The notes beneath the pieces were generated by a model. The model did not search any database. It saw only the letters and a program-made list of their open reading frames with translations, and was not told the DNA's origin. Positions 5,192-12,074 of a DNA stretch of 12,145 nucleotides are shown piece after piece (positions within the stretch are counted from its first letter, which is position 1; each line of letters starts with the position of its first letter). The position numbers and the translations under genes were made by a program. This DNA is from an uncultured Porphyromonadaceae bacterium (GTDB lineage: Bacteria; Bacteroidota; Bacteroidia; Bacteroidales; Coprobacteraceae). The stretch is from NCBI GenBank assembly GCA_900545915.1, contig URAV01000054.1, positions 1 to 12,145 of the forward strand, given 5' to 3'.

Positions 5192-7583
5192 ACTGCCTCA
5201 TAGTAAGATAATTAGGAACAGCACTTTGATGATTATAAATATCAGTCACCCAATAATAAGAATTTACATTACTTATATCCAACAAGTTAAAGACATCCAA
5301 TCCAATCCAGATGCTCTTAAAATAGCGAAAAAATCCTCGTTTCATCAATCGGTCTTCTCCTCCGACCAATAAACGGGAAGCCCCTATATCGACCCTACGA
5401 TATGGAGTTGTACGAAAGTAACCGGCCTGACGCCCTAATCGAGGAGCTCCTACGGGTAATCCGTCTGCCCAAATCGCACGTAAGCTAAATTTATATTTTG
5501 GGAAACGGGGTACATAATCTTGAAAAAACAACGCCACACTATATCTCTGCTCTGTCGGACGAGGAACTCTTACCCCTCCGATCGTTTCCTGTGTTCTCAT
5601 CAAAGAAAAACTTAACCAAGAATCTGTCCCGGGAACAAATTGTCCGAAAAGCTTTAAATCCAATCCTGCAGCATATCCTTTCGACTCATTCCGTCCTGAA
5701 TACCAAATACGGACATTATCTACTTCGTAAGGGATCAAATTATCGAGCTTTTTATAATATAACTCTGCCGTAAATTTAAAAGGTCTGTTCACCGCCCTAA
5801 AAGAATAATCGCTACCCAATACAAAATGAACAGATCTTTGAGATTTAATAGAGCGGTTCAAACGCACTACATAATTTTCTCCGGTACGCACCGTATCTCT
5901 CAACTCTTTATAAAAAGGAGCCTGATAATAAAGACCGGTCGCAAATCTGAATGTCAACCGATCATTAAAATTCGGAATGTAACCGACCGAAGCTCTCGGA
6001 CTTAGAATAAACTCCTTATTGAATCCCCAATAAGAACCGCGTATGCCTCCGGTAAATGTATAAAAGCCAGACTTAGCCCGCAATTTATAAGTATCCTGTG
6101 CATAAAAAGAGAAACGATTGCTTTGCATATTCTGGTAAGAACTAAGGCTGGAAACAAGATCAATTCCATTACCCGTATGCGGTAAAGAATACCCGGCAGA
6201 GTCCCGAAGTTCCCATTCCCTCACCCTATCCTTAATTATTTCACGTTGAAAGTTAACGCCATATTTCAGTTCATTCTTGCCGAAACGAGTAGCCCCTTTA
6301 GCAGCTATTGCAAAAACCGAAGCGTTCAAGCGATTTCGAGCATGTTCATGGTAAGTTCCATATCCCAATGTCCCGGAAGTCTGTGGAACTCCACCATTAT
6401 TTGCCATATCCAATTCATCGAGCCAATATTCACCGGTAATATCATAAGTTACGATCTCATTTGTTGCAAAAGCCGAAGCCAGCAACGATAATGCGGTATA
6501 TTTCGACACACCGTAATTTAAAGAAAGAGCACCAAAAAATGTTTGGAACTTATCTTTTTCTTGTCCGTCGAAATAGACTTTAAACTGCGATGCTGATGTA
6601 TAAGTTCCGTATTTCGTCGTACGCTCTTGCGGAGTAAAATTATAGATATTATTAGATATATTTCCCAAAAGAGAGATATTCCAATTCGGAGAAAATTTAT
6701 ATGTTAAATAAGTCTGATAATCAAAAAACGAAGGATCATACTCACCTTTCGTATCTAAAGAACTTAATAATGTTGAATTAGTTTTATACCGGAAACCGTG
6801 TAACTGAGAAAAATTTTTCGTACTATGTCCGATCATGGCACTAGCACCCAGAAAACTGGCAGATACAGCTCCCTCAAAAGCTTCTGGTTGTTTATAAGTA
6901 ATATCCAATACAGACGACATTTTATCACCATATTCTGCAGAATAGCCTCCGGAAGAGAAACCGATACTGCCGACCATATTCGGATTGATAAAGCTTAACC
7001 CCTCCTGCTGACCCGAACGCACGAGTAAAGGCCGATATATCTCTATCCCGTTTACATAAACGATATTTTCATCGAAATTTCCTCCACGCACCGAATATTG
7101 GGAACTAAGTTCATTACTGGAATTAACCCCGGCTAAGGTCGAAAGCATACTCTCAATACTTCCTCCCGAAGCATCCGGCATCAACCTCAAATCTTTTGCA
7201 TCTATTTTTTGGAGAGTACCGGTTTGTTTCCTTATTTCCGTCACGACCACCTCTCCCAATTTTTTATCTTTAGTATAAAGCCTCATATTTAACACCACAT
7301 TACCTTGCGGTGCCGCCAAGACCCTCTTTTCGGTTCGATAACCCAAGCAAGAAAAAATAATTTCTATAGAATCCTGAGAAGCCACCGTCAGCTCATATTC
7401 TCCTTTCAAATCGGTCAATGTTCCTTGTGTAGTTCCGCCTATACGCACACTGACTAACTCTAATCCCTGATTATCAGCATCGATCACCTTCCCGGAAATT
7501 TTTATACGTGATTGAGCAAATACGGCAGATCCGATAAAAATAAATATAAAGAATATATATAGCTTTATTTTCATGAATTTCAT
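5163..7583 (-). CDS. TonB-dependent outer-membrane receptor with carboxypeptidase-like regulatory domain
   Basis: An 806-residue outer-membrane transporter, counted from the ATG at 7583. The signal peptide is MKFMKIKLYIFFIFIFIGSA with likely cleavage after VFA (residue 23). Residues about 29-100 form a CarboxypepD_reg-like beta-sandwich (ISGKVIDADNQGLELVSVRI ... GTLTDLKGEYEL). The plug covers about 110-228, with YSVRGG followed by NFDENIVYVNGIEI, and the rest is an aromatic-rich beta-barrel ending in Phe, as outer-membrane barrels do. It is shorter than SusC, and no SusD-like gene is adjacent, so it looks like a solitary importer of unknown ligand (siderophore, cofactor, metal or peptide). 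The frame opens at TTG (7589), but ATG at 7583 or 7574 is more plausible. It converges on comEC with a 29-bp overlap and has its own leftward promoter. Confidence 0.92.
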   Translation of the reverse strand: MKFMKIKLYIFFIFIFIGSAVFAQSRIKISGKVIDADNQGLELVSVRIGGTTQGTLTDLKGEYELTVASQDSIEIIFSCLGYRTEKRVLAAPQGNVVLNMRLYTKDKKLGEVVVTEIRKQTGTLQKIDAKDLRLMPDASGGSIESMLSTLAGVNSSNELSSQYSVRGGNFDENIVYVNGIEIYRPLLVRSGQQEGLSFINPNMVGSIGFSSGGYSAEYGDKMSSVLDITYKQPEAFEGAVSASFLGASAMIGHSTKNFSQLHGFRYKTNSTLLSSLDTKGEYDPSFFDYQTYLTYKFSPNWNISLLGNISNNIYNFTPQERTTKYGTYTSASQFKVYFDGQEKDKFQTFFGALSLNYGVSKYTALSLLASAFATNEIVTYDITGEYWLDELDMANNGGVPQTSGTLGYGTYHEHARNRLNASVFAIAAKGATRFGKNELKYGVNFQREIIKDRVREWELRDSAGYSLPHTGNGIDLVSSLSSYQNMQSNRFSFYAQDTYKLRAKSGFYTFTGGIRGSYWGFNKEFILSPRASVGYIPNFNDRLTFRFATGLYYQAPFYKELRDTVRTGENYVVRLNRSIKSQRSVHFVLGSDYSFRAVNRPFKFTAELYYKKLDNLIPYEVDNVRIWYSGRNESKGYAAGLDLKLFGQFVPGTDSWLSFSLMRTQETIGGVRVPRPTEQRYSVALFFQDYVPRFPKYKFSLRAIWADGLPVGAPRLGRQAGYFRTTPYRRVDIGASRLLVGGEDRLMKRGFFRYFKSIWIGLDVFNLLDISNVNSYYWVTDIYNHQSAVPNYLTMRQFNLRLSMEF

Positions 7584-7614
7584 TTTCAAAAGAATCTTTC
7601 TTTTCAGATATATA

Positions 7615-7636
7615 ACGTAAAAAATATGATTTACGT
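7615..7636. promoter_or_regulatory. ACGTAAA-N8-TTTACGT dyad in the receptor leader, possible operator
   Basis: ACGTAAA (7615-7621) and its exact reverse complement TTTACGT (7630-7636) are separated by 8 bp. They lie between the receptor's -7 box and its start codon, so a protein bound here could block or sense leftward transcription. There is no T-rich tail as in a terminator. The arms are only 7 bp and the region is AT-rich. Confidence 0.3.
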
Positions 7637-7658
7637 ATATTTACATTTTCAAGACGCG

Positions 7659-7666
7659 CAAATTTA
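7659..7666 (-). promoter_or_regulatory. Bacteroidota -7 box for the TonB-dependent receptor gene
   Basis: The plus strand CAAATTTA gives TAAATTTG on the minus strand, an exact TAnnTTTG match. The predicted leader to the ATG at 7583 would be about 70 nt. No strong -33 TTTG is seen on this strand at the usual spacing. Confidence 0.5.
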
Positions 7667-7698
7667 CATCTTTTTATGGGGCTTTTACCACAATATCG

Positions 7699-7706
7699 TA
7701 TCTTTG
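7699..7706 (+). promoter_or_regulatory. Bacteroidota -7 box for the nitroreductase unit
   Basis: TATCTTTG is an exact TAnnTTTG match, with the same eight bases as the rpe box. It sits 26 bp before the ATG at 7733, giving a leader of roughly 20 nt. It lies 32 bp from the opposing receptor -7 box, so the two upstream promoter halves overlap. It also shows that the in-frame ATG at 7676 is upstream of transcription start. Confidence 0.65.
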
Positions 7707-7732
7707 TACAGAAACATTTCAATATTTACTTT

Positions 7733-8260
7733 ATGGAAAACCTGAAAGAACTGCTCAAAAACAGACGCAGTATTCGCAAATATACCGAAGATTCCATTTC
7801 TCCGGAAAATGTAAAAGAAATACTTGAGGCAGCTTTAATGTCGCCGACATCTAAACGGTCTCTTTGCTGGGAATTCGTCGTGATCGAGAATCCGGAACAA
7901 TTAGAAAAACTTTCTCACTGTAAAGCTCAAGGAGCAAAACCTATTGCCGGCGCAAAACTGGCTATTGTTATTCTTGCCGATCCGTCAAAAAGCGATGTAT
8001 GGATCGAAGATGCATCCATTGCGGCAATCCTCATCCAACTACAATCTGAAGATCTCGGTATAGGCAGTTGTTGGATACAAATACGAAACCGATTGACAGA
8101 AAACGGACAATCTGCTGAAGATTATGTTCGTGAAATGTTGGGAATCCCATACGGAATGGAAGTTTTGTCCATTATCACTCTGGGTCACAAAAATGAAGAA
8201 AAAAAGCCTTTTGATCCGGATAAGGTTCAATGGGAAAAGGTTCACATAGAACGTTGGTAA
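7733..8260 (+). CDS. Nitroreductase-family flavoprotein
   Basis: A 175-residue protein of the FMN-dependent nitroreductase family, which uses NAD(P)H to reduce nitro compounds, quinones or related acceptors. RRSIRKY (11-17) is the N-terminal FMN phosphate-binding motif. SPTSKRSLCWEFVVI (37-51) is the second flavin-binding segment, and DLGIGSCWIQIR is the conserved central region. The C-terminus YGMEVLSIITLGHKNEEKKP fits the final strand and flavin contact. The frame is open back to ATG 7676, but MENLKEL at 7733 is the family-typical start, and the promoter box lies between the two ATGs. It leads a tightly packed unit: the next gene starts 15 bp after its stop. The physiological acceptor is unknown. 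Confidence 0.92.
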   Translation: MENLKELLKNRRSIRKYTEDSISPENVKEILEAALMSPTSKRSLCWEFVVIENPEQLEKLSHCKAQGAKPIAGAKLAIVILADPSKSDVWIEDASIAAILIQLQSEDLGIGSCWIQIRNRLTENGQSAEDYVREMLGIPYGMEVLSIITLGHKNEEKKPFDPDKVQWEKVHIERW

Positions 8261-8275
8261 CATAAAAAGATAAAT

Positions 8276-9067
8276 ATGAAAAAAATAATATTTATCGGAG
8301 CTGGTAACCTCGCTACACAATTGTCGTCAACAATGAAAGAACAAGGTTACGATATAATCCAGATATATAGTAAAAGCCTCAAAAATGCAAAAATATTGGG
8401 GTCATCCTTGTCTTGTGATTACACCGATGACCTCAATCAAATAAAAGATACGGCAGATCTTTATATTTTTTCAATAAAAGATACGGCATTACAGGAATGC
8501 ATCCGGTCTGTCAAACCGAATAAAGCTCTTTGGGTACATACAGCCGGAAGCATACCGATGTCCATATTCGAATCACATGTAAAAAGGTATGGTGTATTCT
8601 ACCCGCTACAAACTTTCAGTAAAAACAAAAAGGTAAGTTTCTCAAATATACCGTTTTTTGTCGAAGCTAATTCAGAGAAAGATACTACGTTATTAGCCGA
8701 TATGGCTTTAAAAATTTCACAAGATGTAAGAATCGTCTCTTCAGAGCAGCGAAAATATATTCACTTAGCTGCCGTATTTGCATGTAATTTCACAAACCAC
8801 ATGTATGCAATATCCGAAAAATTACTAAAAGAACACGGATTACCTTTCGACATTCTGCAACCGCTTATCCAAGAAACAGCTGATAAAATAAAAAAAATAT
8901 CCCCCTTAACAGCTCAAACCGGTCCTGCCGTAAGATATGACGAGAACGTAATGAACAAGCAACTATCTTTGTTAGATGACGATCAACTAAAAGAAATCTA
9001 CCGATTATTGAGTAAAAATATTCACGCATTTGCAATAAACATTTCCCATGAGCAAAATAAATTATGA
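8276..9067 (+). CDS. Rossmann-like and DUF2520 domain protein
   Basis: A 263-residue protein with an N-terminal NAD(P)-binding Rossmann fold, KKIIFIGAGNLATQL (2-16) with GxGxxA, resembling pyrroline-5-carboxylate reductase and 6-phosphogluconate dehydrogenase-type proteins. YGVFYPLQTFSK (about 105-116) and the DUF2520 helix HLAAVFACNFTNHMY (about 163-177) follow, then TGPAVRYDENVM near the end. It is presumably a dehydrogenase or reductase; no substrate is established for the family to my knowledge. It starts 15 bp after the nitroreductase. Its last 20 bp overlap the start of the KdsC-like gene, so translational coupling is likely. The DUF2520-kdsC-maf order recurs in Bacteroidota as I recall it, which suggests a shared cell-envelope or housekeeping role. 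Confidence 0.88.
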   Translation: MKKIIFIGAGNLATQLSSTMKEQGYDIIQIYSKSLKNAKILGSSLSCDYTDDLNQIKDTADLYIFSIKDTALQECIRSVKPNKALWVHTAGSIPMSIFESHVKRYGVFYPLQTFSKNKKVSFSNIPFFVEANSEKDTTLLADMALKISQDVRIVSSEQRKYIHLAAVFACNFTNHMYAISEKLLKEHGLPFDILQPLIQETADKIKKISPLTAQTGPAVRYDENVMNKQLSLLDDDQLKEIYRLLSKNIHAFAINISHEQNKL

Positions 9068-9569
9068 TTTATCTCGAATAAAAGCTTTCGCTTTCGATGT
9101 CGATGGAGTTCTTTCTTCAGACATGATTCCTCTGCATCCCAATGGAGAACCGATGCGTATGGTCAATATAAAAGACGGATACGCGATACAATTGGCCGTT
9201 CGTTTAGGTTACAATATAGCGATTATTACAGGAGGACGCACCCAAGCTGTTCATGAACGGTTTTCCGCATTAGGAGTAAAACATATCTTTATGGGTGCAA
9301 AAATCAAAACCGAAGCATACTATCAATGGATTGAATCTTCAAACCTAAAACCGGAAGAGATCCTGTATATGGGTGATGATATTCCGGATTATGAAGTTAT
9401 GAAACTGGTAGGACTACCTACTTGCCCCGCTGACGCCGCACCTGAAATTAAAGCGATATCAGCTTATATATCCCCCAAAAAAGGAGGATGCGGATGCGGA
9501 CGAGACGTTATAGAAGAGGTGCTGAAAGTACAAGGAAAATGGATGGCCGACGAGGCTTTCGGATGGTAA
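9048..9569 (+). CDS. kdsC: KdsC-like HAD-IIIA phosphatase (Kdo-8-phosphate phosphatase family)
   Basis: A 173-residue HAD phosphatase without a cap domain. FDVDGVL (16-22) supplies nucleophile Asp17 and acid/base Asp19. TGG (61-63) is motif II, and YMGDDIPDYEVM (107-118) gives the metal-binding Asp110/Asp111. PKKGGCGCGRDVIEEVL near the C-terminus matches the glycine-rich tail of KdsC proteins. The expected reaction is hydrolysis of 3-deoxy-D-manno-octulosonate 8-phosphate to Kdo and phosphate in lipopolysaccharide core synthesis; related family members act on other sugar phosphates. The first ATG lies inside the upstream DUF2520 gene. The gene is separated by 13 bp from maf. No kdsA or kdsB is in the window, so Kdo specificity rests on sequence only. 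Confidence 0.87.
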   Translation: MSKINYDLSRIKAFAFDVDGVLSSDMIPLHPNGEPMRMVNIKDGYAIQLAVRLGYNIAIITGGRTQAVHERFSALGVKHIFMGAKIKTEAYYQWIESSNLKPEEILYMGDDIPDYEVMKLVGLPTCPADAAPEIKAISAYISPKKGGCGCGRDVIEEVLKVQGKWMADEAFGW

Positions 9570-9582
9570 TAAATAAGAAAAA

Positions 9583-10164
9583 ATGCTGGATCATATACAA
9601 AAATACAATATTTTACTGGCAAGCAATTCGCCAAGACGTCGAGAATTATTGAGCGGATTAGGAATCGAATACGAAGTAACCGCCCTTTCTGATATAGATG
9701 AATCATATCCGGAAACATTGCAAGGTGAAGAAATTCCGAAATACATAGCTATGGTAAAGGCAGAGGCTTATAAACCGGAAATGACAGATAAAACTCTGCT
9801 GATCACAGCAGATACAATCGTATGGTTGAACGGTAAGGTTTTCGGGAAACCGAAAGACAAAGACGATGCGAAAAATATGCTACGTACTTTATCGGGAAAT
9901 ATTCACACGGTGATTACCGGTGTTTGCATCACTACACAGGAGAAACAAATTTCTTTTGCCGTTTCTACCGATGTATCTTTTGCAACTCTCGATGAAGAAG
10001 AAATCGATTTTTATGTAGAAAAATATACTCCTCTCGATAAAGCCGGTGCATACGGAATACAGGAATGGATCGGATTTGTAGGAGTAAACGGCATTAACGG
10101 TTCTTATTTTAATGTTATGGGGTTGCCTATACACCGGCTATATCAGGAACTCAAACATTTTTAA
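9583..10164 (+). CDS. maf: Maf family nucleoside triphosphate pyrophosphatase
   Basis: A 193-residue Maf/HAM1-superfamily protein. LLASNSPRRRELLSGLG (11-27) is the N-terminal substrate-binding signature. ADTIVWLNGKVFGKPKD (76-92) carries the catalytic Asp77 and the GKP motif. DKAGAYGIQEW (152-162) and GSYFNVMGLP (173-182) place it in the YhdE-like branch, which hydrolyses dTTP, UTP and modified pyrimidine triphosphates to monophosphates plus pyrophosphate. Members were first described as septum-formation inhibitors. It is the last gene of the nitroreductase-DUF2520-kdsC-maf run, 13 bp after kdsC. The stop codon is inside an AT-rich near-palindrome. Family assignment is firm; the precise nucleotide preference is inferred. 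Confidence 0.94.
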   Translation: MLDHIQKYNILLASNSPRRRELLSGLGIEYEVTALSDIDESYPETLQGEEIPKYIAMVKAEAYKPEMTDKTLLITADTIVWLNGKVFGKPKDKDDAKNMLRTLSGNIHTVITGVCITTQEKQISFAVSTDVSFATLDEEEIDFYVEKYTPLDKAGAYGIQEWIGFVGVNGINGSYFNVMGLPIHRLYQELKHF

Positions 10165-10188
10165 TTGCGAAATATTTTGTAATTAAAA
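10159..10188. promoter_or_regulatory. 30-bp near-palindrome spanning the maf stop codon
   Basis: Positions 10159-10172 pair with 10175-10188 through 14 positions, all Watson-Crick except two G-T pairs, around a TA centre. The stem is mostly A/T and has no following T run (CCCG comes next), so it is a poor intrinsic terminator. The 70-bp maf-fic gap (10165-10234) shows no exact TAnnTTTG, so this could instead be an operator for fic or a weak end to the maf transcript. Confidence 0.35.
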
Positions 10189-10234
10189 CCCGTATATTCT
10201 ATTCCGAAAAGATTCGTTTTACAAATTCTCATTT

Positions 10235-10804
10235 ATGGAACAAAAGAAACAACAATATATAATAGATGAACAAAGTCTGGAGAAAGCCAAAGCTCTGTTT
10301 GAAACAGGCGATATAAATAACATTGAGGTAGGTACAACTAAAGGATTGTGCCAGATACATGAGTATTTATTCTGCGGTCTATACAACTTTGCCGGAAAGG
10401 TACGTACCCAGAACATCGCCAAAGGAGGCTTTCGTTTTGCAAATTCAATGTTTCTCGACGTAATACTTCCTGTAATAGAGAAAATGCCGGAAACAACTTT
10501 TGAGGAAATCATAGCTAAGTATGTAGAAATGAATATCGCTCATCCATTTATGGAAGGTAACGGACGTTCTACAAGAATATGGCTTGATCTAATTTTGAAA
10601 AAAAATCTTGGTAAAGTTGTTGATTGGAACATGGTTGACAAAGACCTCTATCTGCAAGCAATGGAACGCAGTCCAATCAATGACTTGGAGCTCCGTTTCC
10701 TTTTGCAACCGGCACTAACTGAAAAAGTCGATGATAGGAAAATGATATTTAAAGGGATAGAACAATCGTATTATTACGAAGGATATAGTAAAGACAAAAT
10801 TTAG
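10235..10804 (+). CDS. fic: Class III Fic-domain AMP-transferase with C-terminal inhibitory helix
   Basis: A 189-residue single-domain Fic protein that transfers AMP from ATP to target hydroxyl side chains. The catalytic motif HPFMEGNGRSTR (103-114) has His103 as general base, Glu107 for metal, and Asn109 and Arg111 for phosphates. KGGFRFAN (63-70) is the target-docking flap. The C-terminus EQSYYYEGY contains S178-xxx-E182-G183, the class III inhibitory motif whose Glu blocks productive ATP binding. Sequence and motif spacing closely follow the Neisseria meningitidis protein NmFic (His107, Ser182, Glu186, a uniform offset of 4), from memory. NmFic-type proteins are controlled by oligomer state and autoadenylylation and modify DNA gyrase. 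No separate antitoxin gene is needed or seen. It sits between housekeeping genes as a likely accessory gene, and its last codons and TAG are part of a repeat shared with 12036-12074. Confidence 0.93.
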   Translation: MEQKKQQYIIDEQSLEKAKALFETGDINNIEVGTTKGLCQIHEYLFCGLYNFAGKVRTQNIAKGGFRFANSMFLDVILPVIEKMPETTFEEIIAKYVEMNIAHPFMEGNGRSTRIWLDLILKKNLGKVVDWNMVDKDLYLQAMERSPINDLELRFLLQPALTEKVDDRKMIFKGIEQSYYYEGYSKDKI

Positions 10805-10834
10805 ACAGGCTATAAGACTCTTTTAATAAATCTC
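10796..10834 (+). repeat. Left copy of 39-bp inverted repeat flanking the ATP-grasp-like gene
   Basis: This copy matches the reverse complement of 12036-12074 at 33 of 39 positions without gaps. The outer 16 bp (10796-10811, AAAATTTAGACAGGCT) are identical. It holds the last three bases before the Fic stop, the TAG itself, the 18-bp intergenic gap, and the last codons and stop of the leftward gene. I see no target-site duplication beside the two copies. Confidence 0.75.
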
Positions 10835-12007
10835 TACCCTCGCCCGATAATGAGATGCGGAAGTAACCGGAGATAAAGATATATATCCTTTAACAATTTT
10901 CCCGTCACAGATGATTAACGGATTATTTTTCGTCCGGGCTAAGTGATCTGCATATAAAGCAGCGGAATCAGGGTTATAATCGACAACATATATTCCTTTC
11001 GATCCGGATGCTGTATAACGATCATAAAAAATGCGGGATACTACTCCCATATTCATTCTCAGATTCAATTCGATACAAGGATTCAGGCGATACTTACCGT
11101 TTTCTTTATAAATCATCATATCGATACCGAGATATCCTTTATAATAAGGTGCGACTTTTACCGACAATAATTCTTGTAACGCTATCTTTACAGATTCTAT
11201 ACGTTCTGTAGCCACATAAATTGACAAACAAGATAATATATCATCGTCTCCGGTCAAAATATTTCCGGTATACACTCCCTTTTTGTTTGTATCAAACAAC
11301 GAATATCCGGCAAAAACTACGGACGAGACTCCGTCTGAATGAAACTCCATGGCAAAATCCTGCACTTTTTCGTAAAACGGTTCTCCCATCATACTTCCTT
11401 GCCGACGTAATATTCCTCTACTCCAGCGCTCAAGTGTCGTATCATATACGCCACGTCCCCAGCTCAATCCTTTACCACTTCCGGACCATGGCGCTTTAAG
11501 AACCGTCAACGGAGCAGATTGTATGTAGCGGCGTACAGATTCGGTCGTATATAATTCTTCCGGCAACAAATCGGGAATATCTTCTATTTTATAATCTCTC
11601 AACCCTTTTAATATTTCCAGTGTCTGATTTCTATGATATAAGCGCTTCTGTTCTTTTAGAAAAGCATCTCCCGGCAATAAATGATTCGACACTCCCATAC
11701 GTAAAAAACGTTTGGCAATTTCAGGACTCCATCCCCAAGGAATGCAAGCCGTCCAATTCTTATCAGGCAAACAGTCCTTTATCACAACTCCGGGAAAACA
11801 TCCTAACAAGGTTCTCTCGGAATACATCCAATCGATATATTTTTCAGAAGGAACTATTACATCATCATCTTTCTCTGCATACCAAACCGGCAAGAACGCT
11901 AAATCTTCAGCTATAATTCTGGCTCGAGGAGGAGGCATATAATTTTCACCGCCATTGGCGACAGAAAGATCATTCTCAGGATTAAAAATATAGAGAGCAC
12001 CAGACAT
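10823..12007 (-). CDS. ATP-grasp-like protein of unknown substrate
   Basis: A 394-residue cytosolic protein. I recognise it only as resembling a conserved hypothetical of Bacteroides that begins with an 'IFNPEHD' type motif (here LYIFNPENDLSVANG, 5-19). Three segments look like an ATP-grasp ligase. TVLKAPWSGSGKGLSWG (168-184) has Lys171 and a glycine loop for ATP. YLGIDMMIY (292-300) is a central strand. NPCIELNLRMNMG (309-321) has Glu313 and Asn315 as candidate metal ligands. Such enzymes couple a carboxylate to an amine or thiol through an acyl phosphate; neither partner is known here. The ATG at 12007 follows a leftward TAnnTTTG box after a very short leader. The gene converges on fic with an 18-bp gap and lies between inverted repeats whose left copy covers its last codons. 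Confidence 0.75.
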   Translation of the reverse strand: MSGALYIFNPENDLSVANGGENYMPPPRARIIAEDLAFLPVWYAEKDDDVIVPSEKYIDWMYSERTLLGCFPGVVIKDCLPDKNWTACIPWGWSPEIAKRFLRMGVSNHLLPGDAFLKEQKRLYHRNQTLEILKGLRDYKIEDIPDLLPEELYTTESVRRYIQSAPLTVLKAPWSGSGKGLSWGRGVYDTTLERWSRGILRRQGSMMGEPFYEKVQDFAMEFHSDGVSSVVFAGYSLFDTNKKGVYTGNILTGDDDILSCLSIYVATERIESVKIALQELLSVKVAPYYKGYLGIDMMIYKENGKYRLNPCIELNLRMNMGVVSRIFYDRYTASGSKGIYVVDYNPDSAALYADHLARTKNNPLIICDGKIVKGYISLSPVTSASHYRARVEIY

Positions 12008-12026
12008 ATTCGTATTATTCTGGCTG

Positions 12027-12034
12027 CAAAAATA
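12027..12034 (-). promoter_or_regulatory. Bacteroidota -7 box for the ATP-grasp-like gene
   Basis: The plus strand CAAAAATA reads TATTTTTG on the minus strand, an exact TAnnTTTG match. It is 19 bp from the ATG at 12007, so the leader would be only about 10-15 nt. The region where a -33 element would lie is inside the right inverted repeat (12036-12074). Confidence 0.5.
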
Positions 12035-12035
12035 G

Positions 12036-12074
12036 GAGATTTATTTTAATAGCTTTAGAGCCTGTCTAAATTTT
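12036..12074 (-). repeat. Right copy of 39-bp inverted repeat flanking the ATP-grasp-like gene
   Basis: The reverse complement of this block matches 10796-10834 at 33 of 39 positions, with no gaps. Identity is complete over the 16 bp farthest from the gene (12059-12074) and the inner 23 bp match at 17. It starts one base beyond the -7 box of the enclosed gene and so occupies its upstream promoter half. Confidence 0.75.

Noticed and set aside
7584..7589. TTG start of the TonB-dependent receptor at 7589
   Set aside because: ATG codons at 7583 and 7574 lie in the same frame and leave a complete signal peptide. A TTG start is not needed.
7676..7732. In-frame N-terminal extension of the nitroreductase starting at ATG 7676
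   Set aside because: The extension overlaps the TATCTTTG promoter box at 7699-7706, and family homology begins at MENLKEL (7733).
10235..10804. Two-gene toxin-antitoxin module around Fic
   Set aside because: No small antitoxin gene lies before or after fic. The inhibitory motif is inside the Fic protein itself, so no partner is required.
11221..11942. Rightward frames of 76-98 codons opposite the ATP-grasp-like gene
   Set aside because: They are antisense shadows of the real leftward gene, without motifs or promoters.
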